This document shows positions 13,195 to 23,646 of a stretch of 64,000 bases of DNA, one piece after another. The number at the start of each line of letters is the position of its first letter. Position 1 is the stretch's first letter. Source of the DNA: Sanguinoderma infundibulare (lineage: Eukaryota; Basidiomycota; Agaricomycetes; Polyporales; Polyporaceae); assembly GCA_032821775.1 (NCBI GenBank), contig JAVLRN010000008.1:372001-436000 (forward strand), written 5' to 3'. The notes under the pieces are model-generated. The model saw only the letters and a list, made by a program, of their open reading frames with translations, was not told the origin of the DNA and ran no database searches. Position numbers and translations under genes: made by a program.

Positions 13195-14404
13195 TCAGTC
13201 GTTCTGGCTGTACGGTGGGGGCGCCGTCGAAGGATCGACACTATGCGCGTCGTCGAGGGTACTGTCGGCTCGGCTATCCGAGAACTCTTCGTCTTGTCTT
13301 CGTGAACCACGGGCGCCGGTTTCGTCTCTGCGGTCCATCGACGGCGCAACTCCAGTGGCTTGTGAGCTTGCTGTTCGCGGGTTCGAGAAGGGGGAATGCA
13401 GCAGGAAGGGAGAGACGGAGCCGTAACGCTCTGGCGGCCGGAACGACCCCGGCGCGGGGACGCGGTTCACCGCACTCGTCTCTGGGCTGTGGTAATGGCC
13501 ATTGGCAGGACTCGGGGATCGGGTGGTCCGTGCACTTCCACGAACTGGATCCCAATACATGGGATGAGTCAGACATATTCACGCGGAGCACCAAGTACGT
13601 AGAAAGGGAGATAGGTGCATGCTCACCAGGATGGTCATGGTTCTCGGGATATTGCTGTATGTTTTCCGTCGACCGCCTCGATCCATGCCTTCGCGGCCTC
13701 CGGACAAAGTAGAGCAGAATTACTAGCCCAAAGCCGACGACCAAAGACGCGATCGCCGTACCTGCGATGATGCCAGCGAATGATCTAGAAGCGCTTCTGA
13801 TAGAGGAACTTGGATCCGAAGAGGGGGAGGCTGGCTGTGTGGTCGAGGTTGCGGTAGACGATGATGCTGTAATATTGATTTGTTAGGGTTCTCTGTCGAA
13901 CCTGATCATCGTGTTGACTTACTTGAGGATTGGCCTGTGTAGGATTGGCCTGTGTAGGTGTATGTGTCAGCCTTTGGCATCGGGGATATGTCATACGCGG
14001 CTGGAAGGGAGGACGCATACCTCCAAGGCAGAGATTGTTTCCTGGTTGTATTGTGAACACGTTCGAAACAGTGGTGACAAAACTTGTCTCAGACGCCACC
14101 TGAAGGTACAACTGAGTCCCGGATGTCATGTTTGCAGTCCAGGTAGCCGAGAAGCTGAGGAGTTGGAGCCATTGCTGCACCACGGTATTATTTGCCTTGT
14201 ACAATAGGATGACGGCGAATGGCGGCTGTCCTCCTGCCCAGGAAAAAAGGGTCTCAGAACACTCTGTTGGCGAGGACACGGTGTTGATGGTTGGCGTGGA
14301 GGATGCGAGTGGCGCGTTGACTGAGAGAGATGATCTGAAATTTCAAAGTGTTTTATCGGGCTGGATAGGAGGGGCGATAAATCTCGGGTAAACACTTACG
14401 ACAT
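13195..14404 (-). CDS. Single-pass membrane protein with beta-sandwich-like ectodomain and PPPYS tail
   Basis: Exons on the minus strand: 14404-14400 (or further 5'), 14334-14021, 13949-13923, 13866-13627 and 13544-13195. The ectodomain carries E-C-S-E-T-L-F-S-W-A-G-G-Q-P-P-F, matching the sister gene at 11220-12515. A 27-nt microexon adds a Gln/Ser/Tyr linker, followed by a Ser/Thr/Pro-rich stalk. The single transmembrane helix starts A-G-I-I-A-G-T-A-I-A-S-L-V-V-G-F and is followed by the basic stop-transfer R-R-P-R-R-H-G. The cytoplasmic tail of about 150 residues ends P-P-P-Y-S-Q-N-D, a PY-type motif that WW-domain proteins such as NEDD4/Rsp5 ubiquitin ligases bind. Type I topology is inferred from the basic residues. 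The ATG at 14404 gives no signal peptide, so an upstream exon may be missing. Function unknown; a surface sensor or wall-linked protein is possible. Confidence 0.65.
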
Positions 14405-15049
14405 CCTGAGGACTATGACCAGGTAGGAGGTTTGGAGTGAAGGATTGCGTGCACGGACAGGGTTGCCTCTTGCTGGAATGAGGAGTCAGCTCTGTGGAGT
14501 TTGAGCGTGCGAATGTCCCGCATCGACTCGTCAAATGCTCCTTTCCATCTGATAACGCATCAGGGCATCGACGAAAGGATGGGACCGGAATTGGATGGAC
14601 AGATCGTGTACCGGTGCATGGCGATTCGTTGTGGGTTCGGAGCGCCAGGGTAAATCACCCACTGTAGGGGATAGGTAGACGTTACCTAGTCGCGATGCAA
14701 GTGCATAGGTTGACGGCTACCGGGTAGCATTGCATAAGAACATGAGGAACATGGATGATGAGCGACCTTGCTGTCGACATGGTGGGCGGACAGCGAGGCT
14801 GTAACAATATAGCGACTCCCGGTAGCTCCCGGTCCCAGTCCGGGACCCGGGCCGATTCCAAACAGTACATTACGTAACGGTCTTGCCCAGCTTCAGCCTC
14901 AACCGTTGTCGATTTCCAAAATCCCCTGGACATGCCCGGGGGCGTCATGCATTACGGTTAGATAGAATAAACAGATCAGGTACGCTATTCAAATTCTGGC
15001 GGCTCACACAGTTTTGGTACTGACAAGGATCGGGCTCCCCTCCCAGAGA
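14405..15049. other. Intergenic region
   Basis: Divergent spacer between the minus-strand membrane-protein gene and the plus-strand homeodomain-like gene. It probably holds both promoters and perhaps a missing 5' exon of the former. No TATA box or repeat stands out. Confidence 0.4.
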
Positions 15050-15712
15050 ATGCCCTCGCCAAAACGCAAAAACGCGGCTGCGGTCCCCCAAAAAGAGCCC
15101 TCCACACTGGTTCCCCGTCGAGCAGCGCCAACCCTGGCTTCGAAGTACCTTTCCAGGAACGCCTACGCCATTCTTAGGGGTGCGTATCAACCACGACCTA
15201 TCGGGGCACGCAACTCTCTATGCGATGCTTGCTTTGCTAGACTACTTCGACAACGTTACAGAGTACCCGGACTCGCGCCAGCGGGAGAGGCTCGCGAAGA
15301 AGGTTGGACGACTACAGGACACGGACGGATGCACCGCGGAGCGCGTCCGTCTGTACTTCAAGAGTAGGCGCAAGGAGAATCGACGCGCAGACCGCCGTGC
15401 CGAGAAGCGACGTGTTACGCACATGGAAAAGGAGCACAAGGATGACTCGGGGTCCCCGCGTACGTGCTGCATTCGGCTGGTGGCAGTGATCAACCACAGC
15501 TGACATGTCTCTCAGGTAACCTTCAAAGCGGAGACAAGGACGTGGTCGAGGTCAGGAGTACGCGCAGTCCGACGCACGTCTCTGAATCCAGCCTGAGTCC
15601 CTGTTCGTCCCCCACACCCACCGAGCTAGACATCAGCGTCTTGCCGTCGCCAACATTATCATCAGATTCCATACCTACAACGTTCGCGAAGCTAGACGAT
15701 TGGCTTGAGTGA
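15050..15712 (+). CDS. Homeodomain-like protein, copy 1
   Basis: Three exons, 15050-15179, 15241-15459 and 15516-15712, give 181 residues. Residues about 30-95 look like a homeodomain: helix 1 A-Y-A-I-L-R-D-Y-F, a Y-P-D-S-R-Q-R-E-R-L-A-K-K loop and helix 2, then a recognition helix E-R-V-R-L-Y-F-K-S-R-R-K in place of the usual WFxNRR. A strongly basic stretch follows (nuclear signal likely), then a Ser/Pro-rich C terminus. A DNA-binding regulator is the natural reading; the target is unknown. The open frame ends W-L-E-stop, but beyond the TGA the same frame continues Q-N-Q-G-L-R-D-M and reaches a GTGAGT donor, matching W-L-E-E-Q-N in copy 2. The protein may thus be truncated relative to its family. 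Copies lie at 16657, about 17790 and 21290. Confidence 0.7.
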
Positions 15713-16656
15713 CAGAACCAAGGCCTCAGAGACATGATTGTGCTACTAGAGGTGAGTGACTGCGCGCTCCAACTCATCGAACCTTCGCCTTCGCTCACAT
15801 GCCGGGACTCATGCAGACCTGTGAACCTTGACGTGTCGTTCATTTGTGCTCGCTGTCTTCCGACTTGATCTCTCCCGCTTTCTAACATGCTTTCAGAGTC
15901 ACCGTCATCGCTGTTACCATTCTCCCGGCTGCGCCGCTGCAGCGGTCGCTGTCGTTCCGCCCATTTCGCTGCCTAGTCCGAGTCTCCGATGGATTGCCGT
16001 GTAATATCCCCTTCGCTCTCGCTATCCGCTGTCCTGTTCTGAAGACGCGTGTATTCTCAAGTAATGTTAACTGTATCATAGCAAGACACATACCCCTCCT
16101 CCGAAACCCGAGGCAGACACGTACAGGTAAACGAAAAGTTCAAACAGCTTCCGAGCTACCATGGCGAGGACCTAATGTTGACGAAGACCCCTTCGAATAA
16201 AAGCTACAAGTGAGCGCGCCGGGAGGCCGATGCCCAGCTCGGAGTTGTTTGAACGAAAGCTTCACGTGCACTGAGCGCTTGAGCGCAGAGCAAACTATGT
16301 AGTAGTCCCAGGCGTTTTGCCAATCAGTCATACAGTCTGCATTTATATATAATTACGCGCCGTCTTATGATTGTACTACCGAGTCTCGTACACGAGTATT
16401 AAGCTCAAGAGCTCAAGGTCAACGGTGTTGGAATGATGCATGGCTTGTCGCGAGATGGGTTACGTCAGCGCCACGTGGCCGAAGCACTGCAGCATCCTCG
16501 CGGATTGTGGTTTTGAGTTTACGGAGGACCATCATCCGGACAGAACGGTTGCTGCAGCCTCTCCCACCATGCCCCGCATATATCCTGTCTCTCACCGCAG
16601 TTCTCCAGAGCACCTTCTCTCCTCCCCACCACCAAGCAGCTTACGAACCGCTCGAC
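15713..16656. other. Downstream remains of homeodomain-like gene, otherwise empty
   Basis: The first 40 nt continue the frame of the homeodomain-like gene after its stop, up to a splice-donor-like GTGAGT near 15751, so lost 3' exons may lie here. The rest (15800-16650) shows no recognisable gene. Confidence 0.35.
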
Positions 16657-17684
16657 ATGCCTCGTCTTCCCACCGCTGCTCGTCTCAAGTCCAGTCCCCG
16701 TCCTCGAAAGGTCGACCGCGGTGACACTCGTACTGCGTCGAAGATGGGTGTTCTGCCCAAGGAAGCGTATACAGTTTTGAAAAGTACGTTCCAGTGCTGC
16801 TTCCTACCCCGAGTTCGATCAAACTGACTGACGCGTCGTGCAACCCCGAAGGTTACTTCGCGCAAGTCACTCACTGCCCCAACAAAGCCCAGCTTGCCGA
16901 CCTTGTCGCAAAGATCCATCGTATTTCGGGTTGCGAAGGATGCAAGAATAAGGTACTGCACTCGTACTTTCGGGATAGACGTGCGCTGGCAGGGGGGAAT
17001 CGAGGTCAGGGAAGAATTCGAGGTCAGGGAGGAAATCGAGCTCGGGGAGGAATCACATCAAGCCCGGTGCGTTGACAATATTGGCAGGGGCTGTGTATCG
17101 GATAAACTCAAACGGCACCCGCACGCAATCTGATAGTCGAGGTTGTGGAAGTGAACCTCTCCCCTCCCTCCTTGTCCGTGCGCTCCAGCACTCCCGCCGA
17201 ACCTGACCCCGACTCCCCGCCGCCCCCTTTGGAAAGCACGCATATATACGCGCCGTTCCCGTCTCTCCCCGAGGACATTCCAAAGACGTTCGGAGCCTTA
17301 GGAAAGTGGCTGGAAGAGCAAAACAGACGGTAAGGATTCCCCACGTCCTAGAGTTGGGGACTCGAGAATTGACCTTGAGCTTCATCTTTCGGTGAGTCAG
17401 TTTCGATGATCGCTGCATATAGTCCACTCAGCCGTCCTCTTTTCCAGTTATCACTCCGCCGTTCAAGCTGTATATTCAGTTCTCTTGCTTCGCGGTCGGT
17501 GTCTCGTCTTAATACTTGGTTTTGTTCAACCCGGAATTTCTTCCTTTCCATTCCTGCGCGTGCAGTTTCCTTGGGTCCTGCTGTCTCCTCGAACTCCCGT
17601 TGCATCAGTACTCACTGCCATCTCTACGCTTCCAGGCTAGTCTCTTGTCGTCTCCGGAATGCCAAGGATCATTTGTATCACTAA
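16657..17684 (+). CDS. Homeodomain-like protein, copy 2
   Basis: Paralogue of the 15050 gene. The first exon runs from the ATG at 16657 to about 16782 (Arg/Lys-rich N terminus, L-P-K-E-A-Y-T-V-L-K helix 1). The second exon, from 16852, carries Y-F-A-Q-V-T-H-C-P-N-K and the recognition helix K-V-L-H-S-Y-F-R-D-R-R-A. A Gly/Arg or Glu-rich repeat follows (16995-17075; its frame depends on an unresolved splice or an indel in a G run). A third exon from about 17132 holds E-V-V-E-V, a Ser/Pro stretch and K-W-L-E-E-Q-N-R-R up to a donor at 17332. A short exon 17367-17391 is likely next. The 3' end is not settled: the sense frame to 17684 is dull, while the antisense of 17348-17605 encodes a coiled-coil-like Glu/Arg segment. 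Read the end coordinate as a limit. Confidence 0.5.
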
Positions 17685-17789
17685 CACAATGAACAACACG
17701 AATGCGATCGTTCGTTCCCCTCCCATCCTCCGCTTGACTACCAAAGCTAGCGTGACTCAACAACTGTTTGGAAGTTTCTGCTTCGATTT

Positions 17790-18325
17790 TGGCGCTTGCG
17801 CTTGAACCAGCAGGACGATAGGCAAGCAGTCGTCCTCAGAAAAGTCTACTCCAGCCAAAATCCGTGCGCGTTTGAAGCATCTTCTGGTGAACATCATCGC
17901 GGGCCGTATCCAAGGTAAGTGGGTTGTCCGTCGTCCGTGTCCTGGCTGACGCGCTCGTTACAACCCACTGCGAGGCCGATCATGAAAAGAAAGATCGCCG
18001 ACAGCGACGTCAACGACCGAGTGTCCAGGCACTACTGAGGTTGTTCAAGGCGCGCTTCGCCGAGCGCGAGTACGAGGCGGAGCTCGCCCACCGCTCCTGG
18101 CCAGGCGCCGCGTTCTCATTGACGGGGATGACCTAATCCCGACTCATTATTTCGCGCACGAGGAATAGTCTGAACCAGAAAGGCCATCGGACTCGGAGGG
18201 CACGGAGGCGGAGGCGGCGCGTTTCGAGAACCACGCCACCGTCGGGGATATGTTCAGGACGGTGCTCCAGTGGCGCTCACCGGCTCATGACGGAAGATGT
18301 GCTCGAGGTGACACCAAAGGCTGGG
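17790..18325 (+). pseudogene. Homeodomain-like fragment, copy 4
   Basis: Pieces resembling the neighbouring homeodomain-like genes: a basic segment with A-K-I-R-A-R-L-K-H-L-L, a donor at about 17914, then S-V-Q-A-L-L-R-L-F-K-A-R-F-A-E-R-E (recognition-helix-like), and after a possible intron an acidic stretch ending V-G-D-M-F-R-T-V-L-Q-W, similar in position to the W-L-E ends of copies 1 and 2. No single frame joins the pieces cleanly, so I treat it as degenerate. It could instead be a diverged, still functional gene with unrecognised splicing. Confidence 0.3.
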
Positions 18326-18974
18326 AGTCAGAAGTGGCTTCGGTGAGCCTCGACAGAATACTCTGATATATACTTTCGTAGAGTCGACGCGTCGTCCATG
18401 CTTCACCTAATGTGGTTGTATCTCCGAGGAATAAATACAGCCTTCGAAGTTGGCGGTCTACGGCGACGATCCCACCAGGATTGGAAGCACGGGCCAGTTT
18501 CGCCCGTTCGAACCTTTGCGACGGTCTTCTCACGGCGCACCACTATTGACTGCCAAGGATCTTTTGAATGATAATGGTCGGCCCGAGGGGGGCTGTGGAT
18601 AGCTCGCGATGTGGTGCACGAGGTGAGTTCCATGCACCACCGCGTTTGCCATAACGTGTACGCATTCTGAATCCAGGGCAGTGTGATGAGTGACCCGCGT
18701 TCTGATTTGAATGGAGGATTACCATCCCATATGTCGTGATAAGACAGGAGGCAATTGAGGTAGGTATGAAAGGCACGCTGGTCGGTGCTTTGGATGGTTT
18801 CTGTAAGCATGCATAGCCATCCGTGACAGATCTTGACACCACGAATGCCGGTACTTTAACGTGCGTCACAGATATCCATCGCACCCGTCCTGGTACCAAA
18901 CGGTGGTATAAGGTCAGGGCGGACTAACAAGCTTCCGCTGTGCTATCCCCACTCTCCGAATCGGTCAACTCCCA
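18326..18974. other. Intergenic region
   Basis: Spacer before the DUF6533 gene. Overlapping minus-strand open frames (18403-18810, 18543-18899) have no recognisable motif. The promoter of the downstream gene is expected here; no clear TATA box is seen. Confidence 0.4.
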
Positions 18975-21016
18975 ATGTCTTCCAATTCGGACTCCTTGCA
19001 GGATGCCCTAAACGAGGTCGAATTCAGCGGCTCCCTCCAGGACCTGGAAATGATCTTGGACGCATTCGTCTACATCCAGTAAGCGGCGATCTAGTCCTAT
19101 CTTGAACCGCTTTCGCCAGTGTTGACTTTCTTAACACCTACTTTCAGGCTTGCTTCGAGCTACTGCAGCGTCGCTGTCACTGGTATCGCTCGACTGTCTT
19201 TGATGGATGGAGTAATTTCTCACAAAATCTCACTTAGCTTTTCTCCTATATGACTGGATACTGACACTACCCCGAGAGATGGAGCTGTTCCTCAAGGGAA
19301 AAGCGAAAATATTATCTACCGCGCTGTACTTGACGAACAGATATCTCATGATACTCAGTCAAATCGCTACCATGTACAGCATGAAACCGTTATCGGACCA
19401 GGTACGCGTGCTTGAGACCCCTTACCGTGACTGAGCTCACTATTGGGCTGATTTGGCTTCTTACAGAGGTGTGCGATGGAATCCCCGCCGCTTCGAGCCG
19501 CATTGACATGTTCATCATCCCTAGTTGCAACACGGTTACTTTCGCAGTTACCATAATCAATATCCTGCCTCTGATCCCTCCGGCACGTAAGTGTATTTTG
19601 CTATGCATCATTGCAATTGCTTTCGTATGTCTATCTTCTATCCAGTGTTCTCTGGACTGCGCGCATACGCTCTCAGTCAGAAATGGAGAGTGTCGCTCCT
19701 CGTCTTCCTACTGTGTGCCGTCCAGGTTGGAACTCTTGTGGTGCGTGACCCATGCCATTTTTGCGCAATTCCACTGACACACAACTTTCCGCAGGCCGAG
19801 TTTGCGTATGGTGTCTTCGGTATGAATGTCCCCCCGCTGGGTTGTTTGGATGGCGCAAACCTTCCGGTTGGGCTAAGTAACACGTATGTTGGTGTTAATA
19901 TTCTCTCGAACCGTAGGTTGACCAAACTTCTATTCCAGATGTCGGTGTTTTCAGCTCAATTCGGCGCCGATACACCAGCTAATTTGATTCCCCTCATCCC
20001 CCCAGTTATCGTGGCAAGCAAGACGTGCACCATCATGGCCGACGTATTTCTCATCTCAATCACCTGGCGCGGGCTTGAACCGGAACGCACTATGAACAGA
20101 AGCGTCAACATCTTGAGCCCCAAAGGTCTCATTTGGGTTATGATGCGCGATGGTAGGTCTCGGTGGATATTTTAGTTCGTTCGGGGCTGATACGTGACGT
20201 TCAGGGATGATTTACTTCGTGTGAGCTTCGATTTACACGTTGAAGGGCGCGCAACTGAAGGTCGCAACACACTTAGTGTTCTTCTCACCCTGAACGTCCT
20301 GCAACTGGTGTTTAGCCAAATAATGCCCGTGAGTTCCTACTCTTCCACTTTCCTGGATTTGTGTTACGTACATCGTCCATGCTATAGATATCTCTCTACA
20401 ACCCGAAGACTTTCATCTCCGTGGTGAATAGTCTCTTGTTTACGTTCACGCCTCCGTATGTCCACTTCCACTCGGTTGGATTATTCTGTGGGATATTGAT
20501 TCTTGTGCATACAGGCTCTCGTCCATACTCGTCTCACACTTCCTCCTCGACCTCCAAGAGGCCCACCAAGGAATGGCCATGGGGGTCGCGTACGGCGACG
20601 ACTTGGATTCCTCGCAGCAGATGTCCCTGCGTTCCCTAAGCTTCGTATCTCCTCTCGGATCGCTCGGTGCCGCCATCGAACCGTCGGCCTGGGATGCCGA
20701 CGAAGACACGGTGGACCCATACCAAGAGACCGGGGTCGCGAACTATCCGTCTTTACCTTCAGGCAGCACCGCTTGGGCGGACGAAGGGTTTTCGCAGGAC
20801 CTGCCACTCGAGGAGCTTCATCGCCCACGGCCCCCGCGGCGGGGCAGCGAGATCCGTGGATCGGTTGTGGATGTCCTGCGCATGTCTTGGTATAATGAGG
20901 TCGCAGAGGTGTCGAGTCCTGAAAGTGGTACGGTTTCCTTGCCGCGATTATGTGCGCTGCTGCTGACTCGGGTTTATTCGGTAGTGCGCCTACAAGTCGT
21001 TCATAAGGAGGTATAG
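18975..21016 (+). CDS. DUF6533-type seven-helix membrane protein
   Basis: Basidiomycete multi-pass protein of the family with an N-terminal DUF6533 domain, thought to be seven-helix and receptor-like but functionally uncharacterised. The first exon starts M-S-S-N-S-D-S-L-Q-D. After an intron near 19079-19147 comes Q-L-A-S-S-Y-C-S-V-A-V-T, and the next exon (from about 19229) gives the signature L-L-Y-D-W-I-L-T-L-P-R-E-M-E-L and L-Y-L-T-N-R-Y-L. Later exons hold F-S-G-L-R-A-Y-A-L (near 19647), T-C-T-I-M-A-D-V-F-L-I-S-I-T-W (20020-20070), the V-M-M-R-D-G-M-I-Y-F segment, L-T-L-N-V-L-Q-L-V-F and L-S-S-I-L-V-S-H-F-L-L-D-L. A cytoplasmic tail of about 120 residues rich in acidic and Ser/Pro residues follows. 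At least nine exons; the junctions around 19885-20010 and near the stop are uncertain. It sits between homeodomain-like copies but is unrelated to them. Confidence 0.75.
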
Positions 21017-21289
21017 CGTCACTCAGACTCATTTGACGGATTCGTGCGCTTTCACGGAGGACGGTTCAAGGCTCCAATCGAGCGTCGATACTGTACACCA
21101 GTGTCATCGACTGGCGAGTCGGATGATGTGGATATCAGCTCGCAATGTTCGAAAGCGGACCTCTCCTGGCGCGGATAATTACTTGGACATTTCGTAGCAT
21201 ATATACCGTAACCGAAGCGGCGGCTTGGCTTCTCGCCATCCCTCAGTACGTAACTTGTTGAATAAATGCAGCTGGGCGCAGAATTCCGT

Positions 21290-21742
21290 ATGCGATGTTT
21301 GCTGACAGCATTCCGAGTCCTAGACTGCTTCGACAACGTACTCGCCCCAGAGGGAGAAGCTTGCGAAGAACCGTCCACCGGCTAGTAAAGGACGGATGCA
21401 CCGCGGAGCGTGTCCGCCTGTACTTCACGAGCAGGCGCAAGGAGAAATCGACGCGCAGAACGCCATGCTGAGAAGCGACGCGCGAGGTGCATGGGAAAGA
21501 ACCGCAAGGATACATCATACCCCGCGTACGTGCAACATGTGCTTCCGGCAGCGATAACCGCTGACATTTCCTCAGGTGAGCCTGAAAGCGGGGATGAGGA
21601 TGAGGATGAGGCTAGGACCGCGGCCAGTCCGCTGTACATCTCCGAATCCAGCCTGAGACCCTATCCATCTCCCACACCGCAACCTGTCCGGCAAGACATC
21701 AGTGTCTTACTCAAATTTGAGGACATGTTACCTACTCAATAG
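21290..21742 (+). pseudogene. Homeodomain-like pseudogene, copy 3
   Basis: Close relative of the 15050 gene: shared words include D-G-C-T-A-E-R-V-R-L-Y-F, S-R-R-K-E and, after an intron with the same GTACGTGC donor, a Ser/Pro tail with I-S-E-S-S-L-R-P-Y-P-S-P-T-P. It has no first exon. About 14 nt are missing after D-N-V near 21335 compared with copy 1, which shifts the frame before the recognition helix, and another shift follows R-R-K-E. An acidic E-D-E-D-E-D insertion is present in the tail. It cannot encode a full homeodomain. Confidence 0.6.
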
Positions 21743-22158
21743 GGCTATCCTGTCGAGTGGTCACTTCGTGGCGACAAGGGGATTGTGTTTTTGCGGACTG
21801 TGCATGGCTCGGTGCTTGTAGTGGACCACACAGCTGTTGCTTGCCTTGGTCCGACGAAGCGACAAGCTGTGAAGGGCCACGAAGGGAGCCCTCGTTGTGG
21901 TGTGTTTCCGCTGTCAATCATTATTCGAGCCGAGCTTCCGTACAGCGAAGTGTCGATGATTGCATGCACCCGTACACCGAACGTGTCTGGGGCCTAGGGT
22001 GGGTGACACTTGACAACCTCACCGCAATTTCTGACGTCTGAACTTTCGATTGACAGGCATACCCTAGGCCTCTAGCCCCGGACCTATGAATGAGGCCGTG
22101 CGTGGTTCTGGTCCTTCACGTAAGGACGTGCATCCTGCCATCCCATCTTCGACGCTGA
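21743..22158. other. Intergenic region upstream of GTPase C0
   Basis: Nothing recognisable. A short open frame near 21757-22041 has no motif. Probably upstream regulatory DNA of the GTPase gene at 22237. Confidence 0.35.
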
Positions 22159-22165
22159 TATAAAT
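22159..22165 (+). promoter_or_regulatory. TATA box of GTPase C0
   Basis: TATAAAT lies 72 nt before the ATG at 22237, at the distance and in the context seen for the other GTPase genes of the window. Confidence 0.5.
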
Positions 22166-22236
22166 GCAAGGGTGCAAACATGCCCGTTCCCCCACGGCAC
22201 TACGTCTCCAACCTTACCGTGACCTCTCACACGACC

Positions 22237-23646
22237 ATGGGCAACAACGCATCCCACCCCCTCAACCGGCTCTTAGCTAGGGCTATCCTCCCAAAGGAAA
22301 ACCCGATGCACATCAACATAGATAATATAGACAGACTCCAGCGCGAAGAGGAAGAACGTAAGCAAGCGTTGCAGCTGGCGAGAGAGGAGGTGGATCGACG
22401 CGCGCGGGAAGCTGAGGCGGAGGCCCAGCGAGCGCGCGAGGCGCACGCCGCTATGCAGGCCGCGCAGGCAGAAGCGGAGCGCATGAAGAGGGAGGCAGAA
22501 GAAGCACGACGGCGCGCGGCGGAAGCGGAAGCAGAGGCGGAGTGCGTGAGGAGAGAGGCGGCGGAAGCGCGGTTGCGCGCGGCGGAGGGAGAGGCGGAGC
22601 GGAGCAGGAGGGAGGCCGAGGAAGCTCGGGCGCGCGCAGCGGAGGCGGAGCGACAGGAGGCGCAGAGGCGTGAGCGCGAGCTGAGGGAGGAGGCGAGGAA
22701 GGCCGCTGAGGAGGTGCAACGCCAGCAACAGCTCGCAGCCGAGGAGAAGAGACGGGCGGAGGAGGCACAACGCGCGGCGGAGCGTGCAGTCCAGGCGGCA
22801 GAGGAAGAGGCGCGGCGCGCGAAGGAGGCCAAGGAGGAGGCAGAGCGCCAGCTCCGCGAGGGCATCCGGCCTGTCATCATGCCCTCCCCAGCCGACTTGG
22901 AGGACGCGAAGCGCAAGATCGGGTACCGCGACGGCGTGTATCACTTCGCGGTTACCGGCGTGCCGGGCAGCGGCAAGTCGTCGCTCATCAACGCGCTCCG
23001 CGGGCTGCGCAACCGCGACAGGAACGCGGCGCGGACGGGCGTCGCGGAGACGACGCTGCAGATGGGGCGGTTCCCGGACCCGGACGCGAAGAAGCCGTTC
23101 GTGTGGTACGACCTGCCCGGCGCGGGCACGCTGGCGGTGCGTGACTGGAGGTACTTCCACGACCAGGGGCTGTATGTGTTCGACGCGCTGGTCGTGCTCT
23201 TCGACAACCGGTTCACGGAGATGGACGTCGCTATCCTGCGCAACGCACGTCTCTTCGGGATCCCGTGTTATATCCTCCGCTCGAAGGCGGACGTGCACGT
23301 GGAGAACTTGGTGAAGGAGATGTGCGGGGACGACGATGACGATGGCGAGCAGGACGAGGAGACGCGGGAGAAAGTGGAGAGCGAGGCGAGGGAGGAGTTT
23401 GTCAGCGCGACCCGCAAGACGGTGCGGGACAACCTGCGCGCGGCGGAGCTGCCCGACCAGCGGGTGTACATCGTTTCGAACTCAACGATGTTAAGCGTGG
23501 TAAAGAGGTCGATGACGGCGAAGGTGTCGAAGAAGCTCCTTGACGAGGTCGAGTTCTTGGAGGACTTCTTGCGCGATGCGTACAAGCGCAGGGGGGGCTC
23601 GGAGTCAAAGACCGCCTCTGCCAAAGTGTCTCGCAAGGTGGTATAG
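22237..23646 (+). CDS. IRG-like (p47) GTPase C0
   Basis: Intronless gene for a 469-residue GTPase of the immunity-related GTPase type. Residues about 30-215 are an Ala/Glu/Arg-rich coiled coil. The G domain follows: P-loop G-V-P-G-S-G-K-S-S near 241, a switch region R-T-G-V-A-E-T-T, G3 W-Y-D-L-P-G-A-G-T near 290, and G4 R-S-K-A-D near 348 in place of NKxD/TKVD. These features match vertebrate IRG proteins, which disrupt pathogen vacuoles; basidiomycete members are known from genomes only. The start is set at 22237 because the context ACCATGG is good and gives M-G-N-N-A-S, a myristoylation consensus shared with the other four GTPases; an in-frame ATG at 22180 would bury it. An acidic D-D-D-D-D-G-E-Q-D loop follows G4. 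C0 is diverged from the 29-50 kb copies and has no A/B partner beside it. Confidence 0.88.
   Translation: MGNNASHPLNRLLARAILPKENPMHINIDNIDRLQREEEERKQALQLAREEVDRRAREAEAEAQRAREAHAAMQAAQAEAERMKREAEEARRRAAEAEAEAECVRREAAEARLRAAEGEAERSRREAEEARARAAEAERQEAQRRERELREEARKAAEEVQRQQQLAAEEKRRAEEAQRAAERAVQAAEEEARRAKEAKEEAERQLREGIRPVIMPSPADLEDAKRKIGYRDGVYHFAVTGVPGSGKSSLINALRGLRNRDRNAARTGVAETTLQMGRFPDPDAKKPFVWYDLPGAGTLAVRDWRYFHDQGLYVFDALVVLFDNRFTEMDVAILRNARLFGIPCYILRSKADVHVENLVKEMCGDDDDDGEQDEETREKVESEAREEFVSATRKTVRDNLRAAELPDQRVYIVSNSTMLSVVKRSMTAKVSKKLLDEVEFLEDFLRDAYKRRGGSESKTASAKVSRKVV

Noticed and set aside
15050..21742. Possibility that this is the HD mating-type locus
   Set aside because: The homeodomain-like genes are too short, lack the divergent HD1/HD2 pair arrangement and no usual flank gene such as a mitochondrial intermediate peptidase is visible.
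22227..23298. Long antisense open frames across GTPase C0 (229 and 341 codons), and similar ones across C1-C4
   Set aside because: They are shadows of the GC-rich Ala/Glu/Arg coiled-coil coding strand; their Ser/Ala/Arg or Leu/Arg composition follows from the sense codons and no motif is present.
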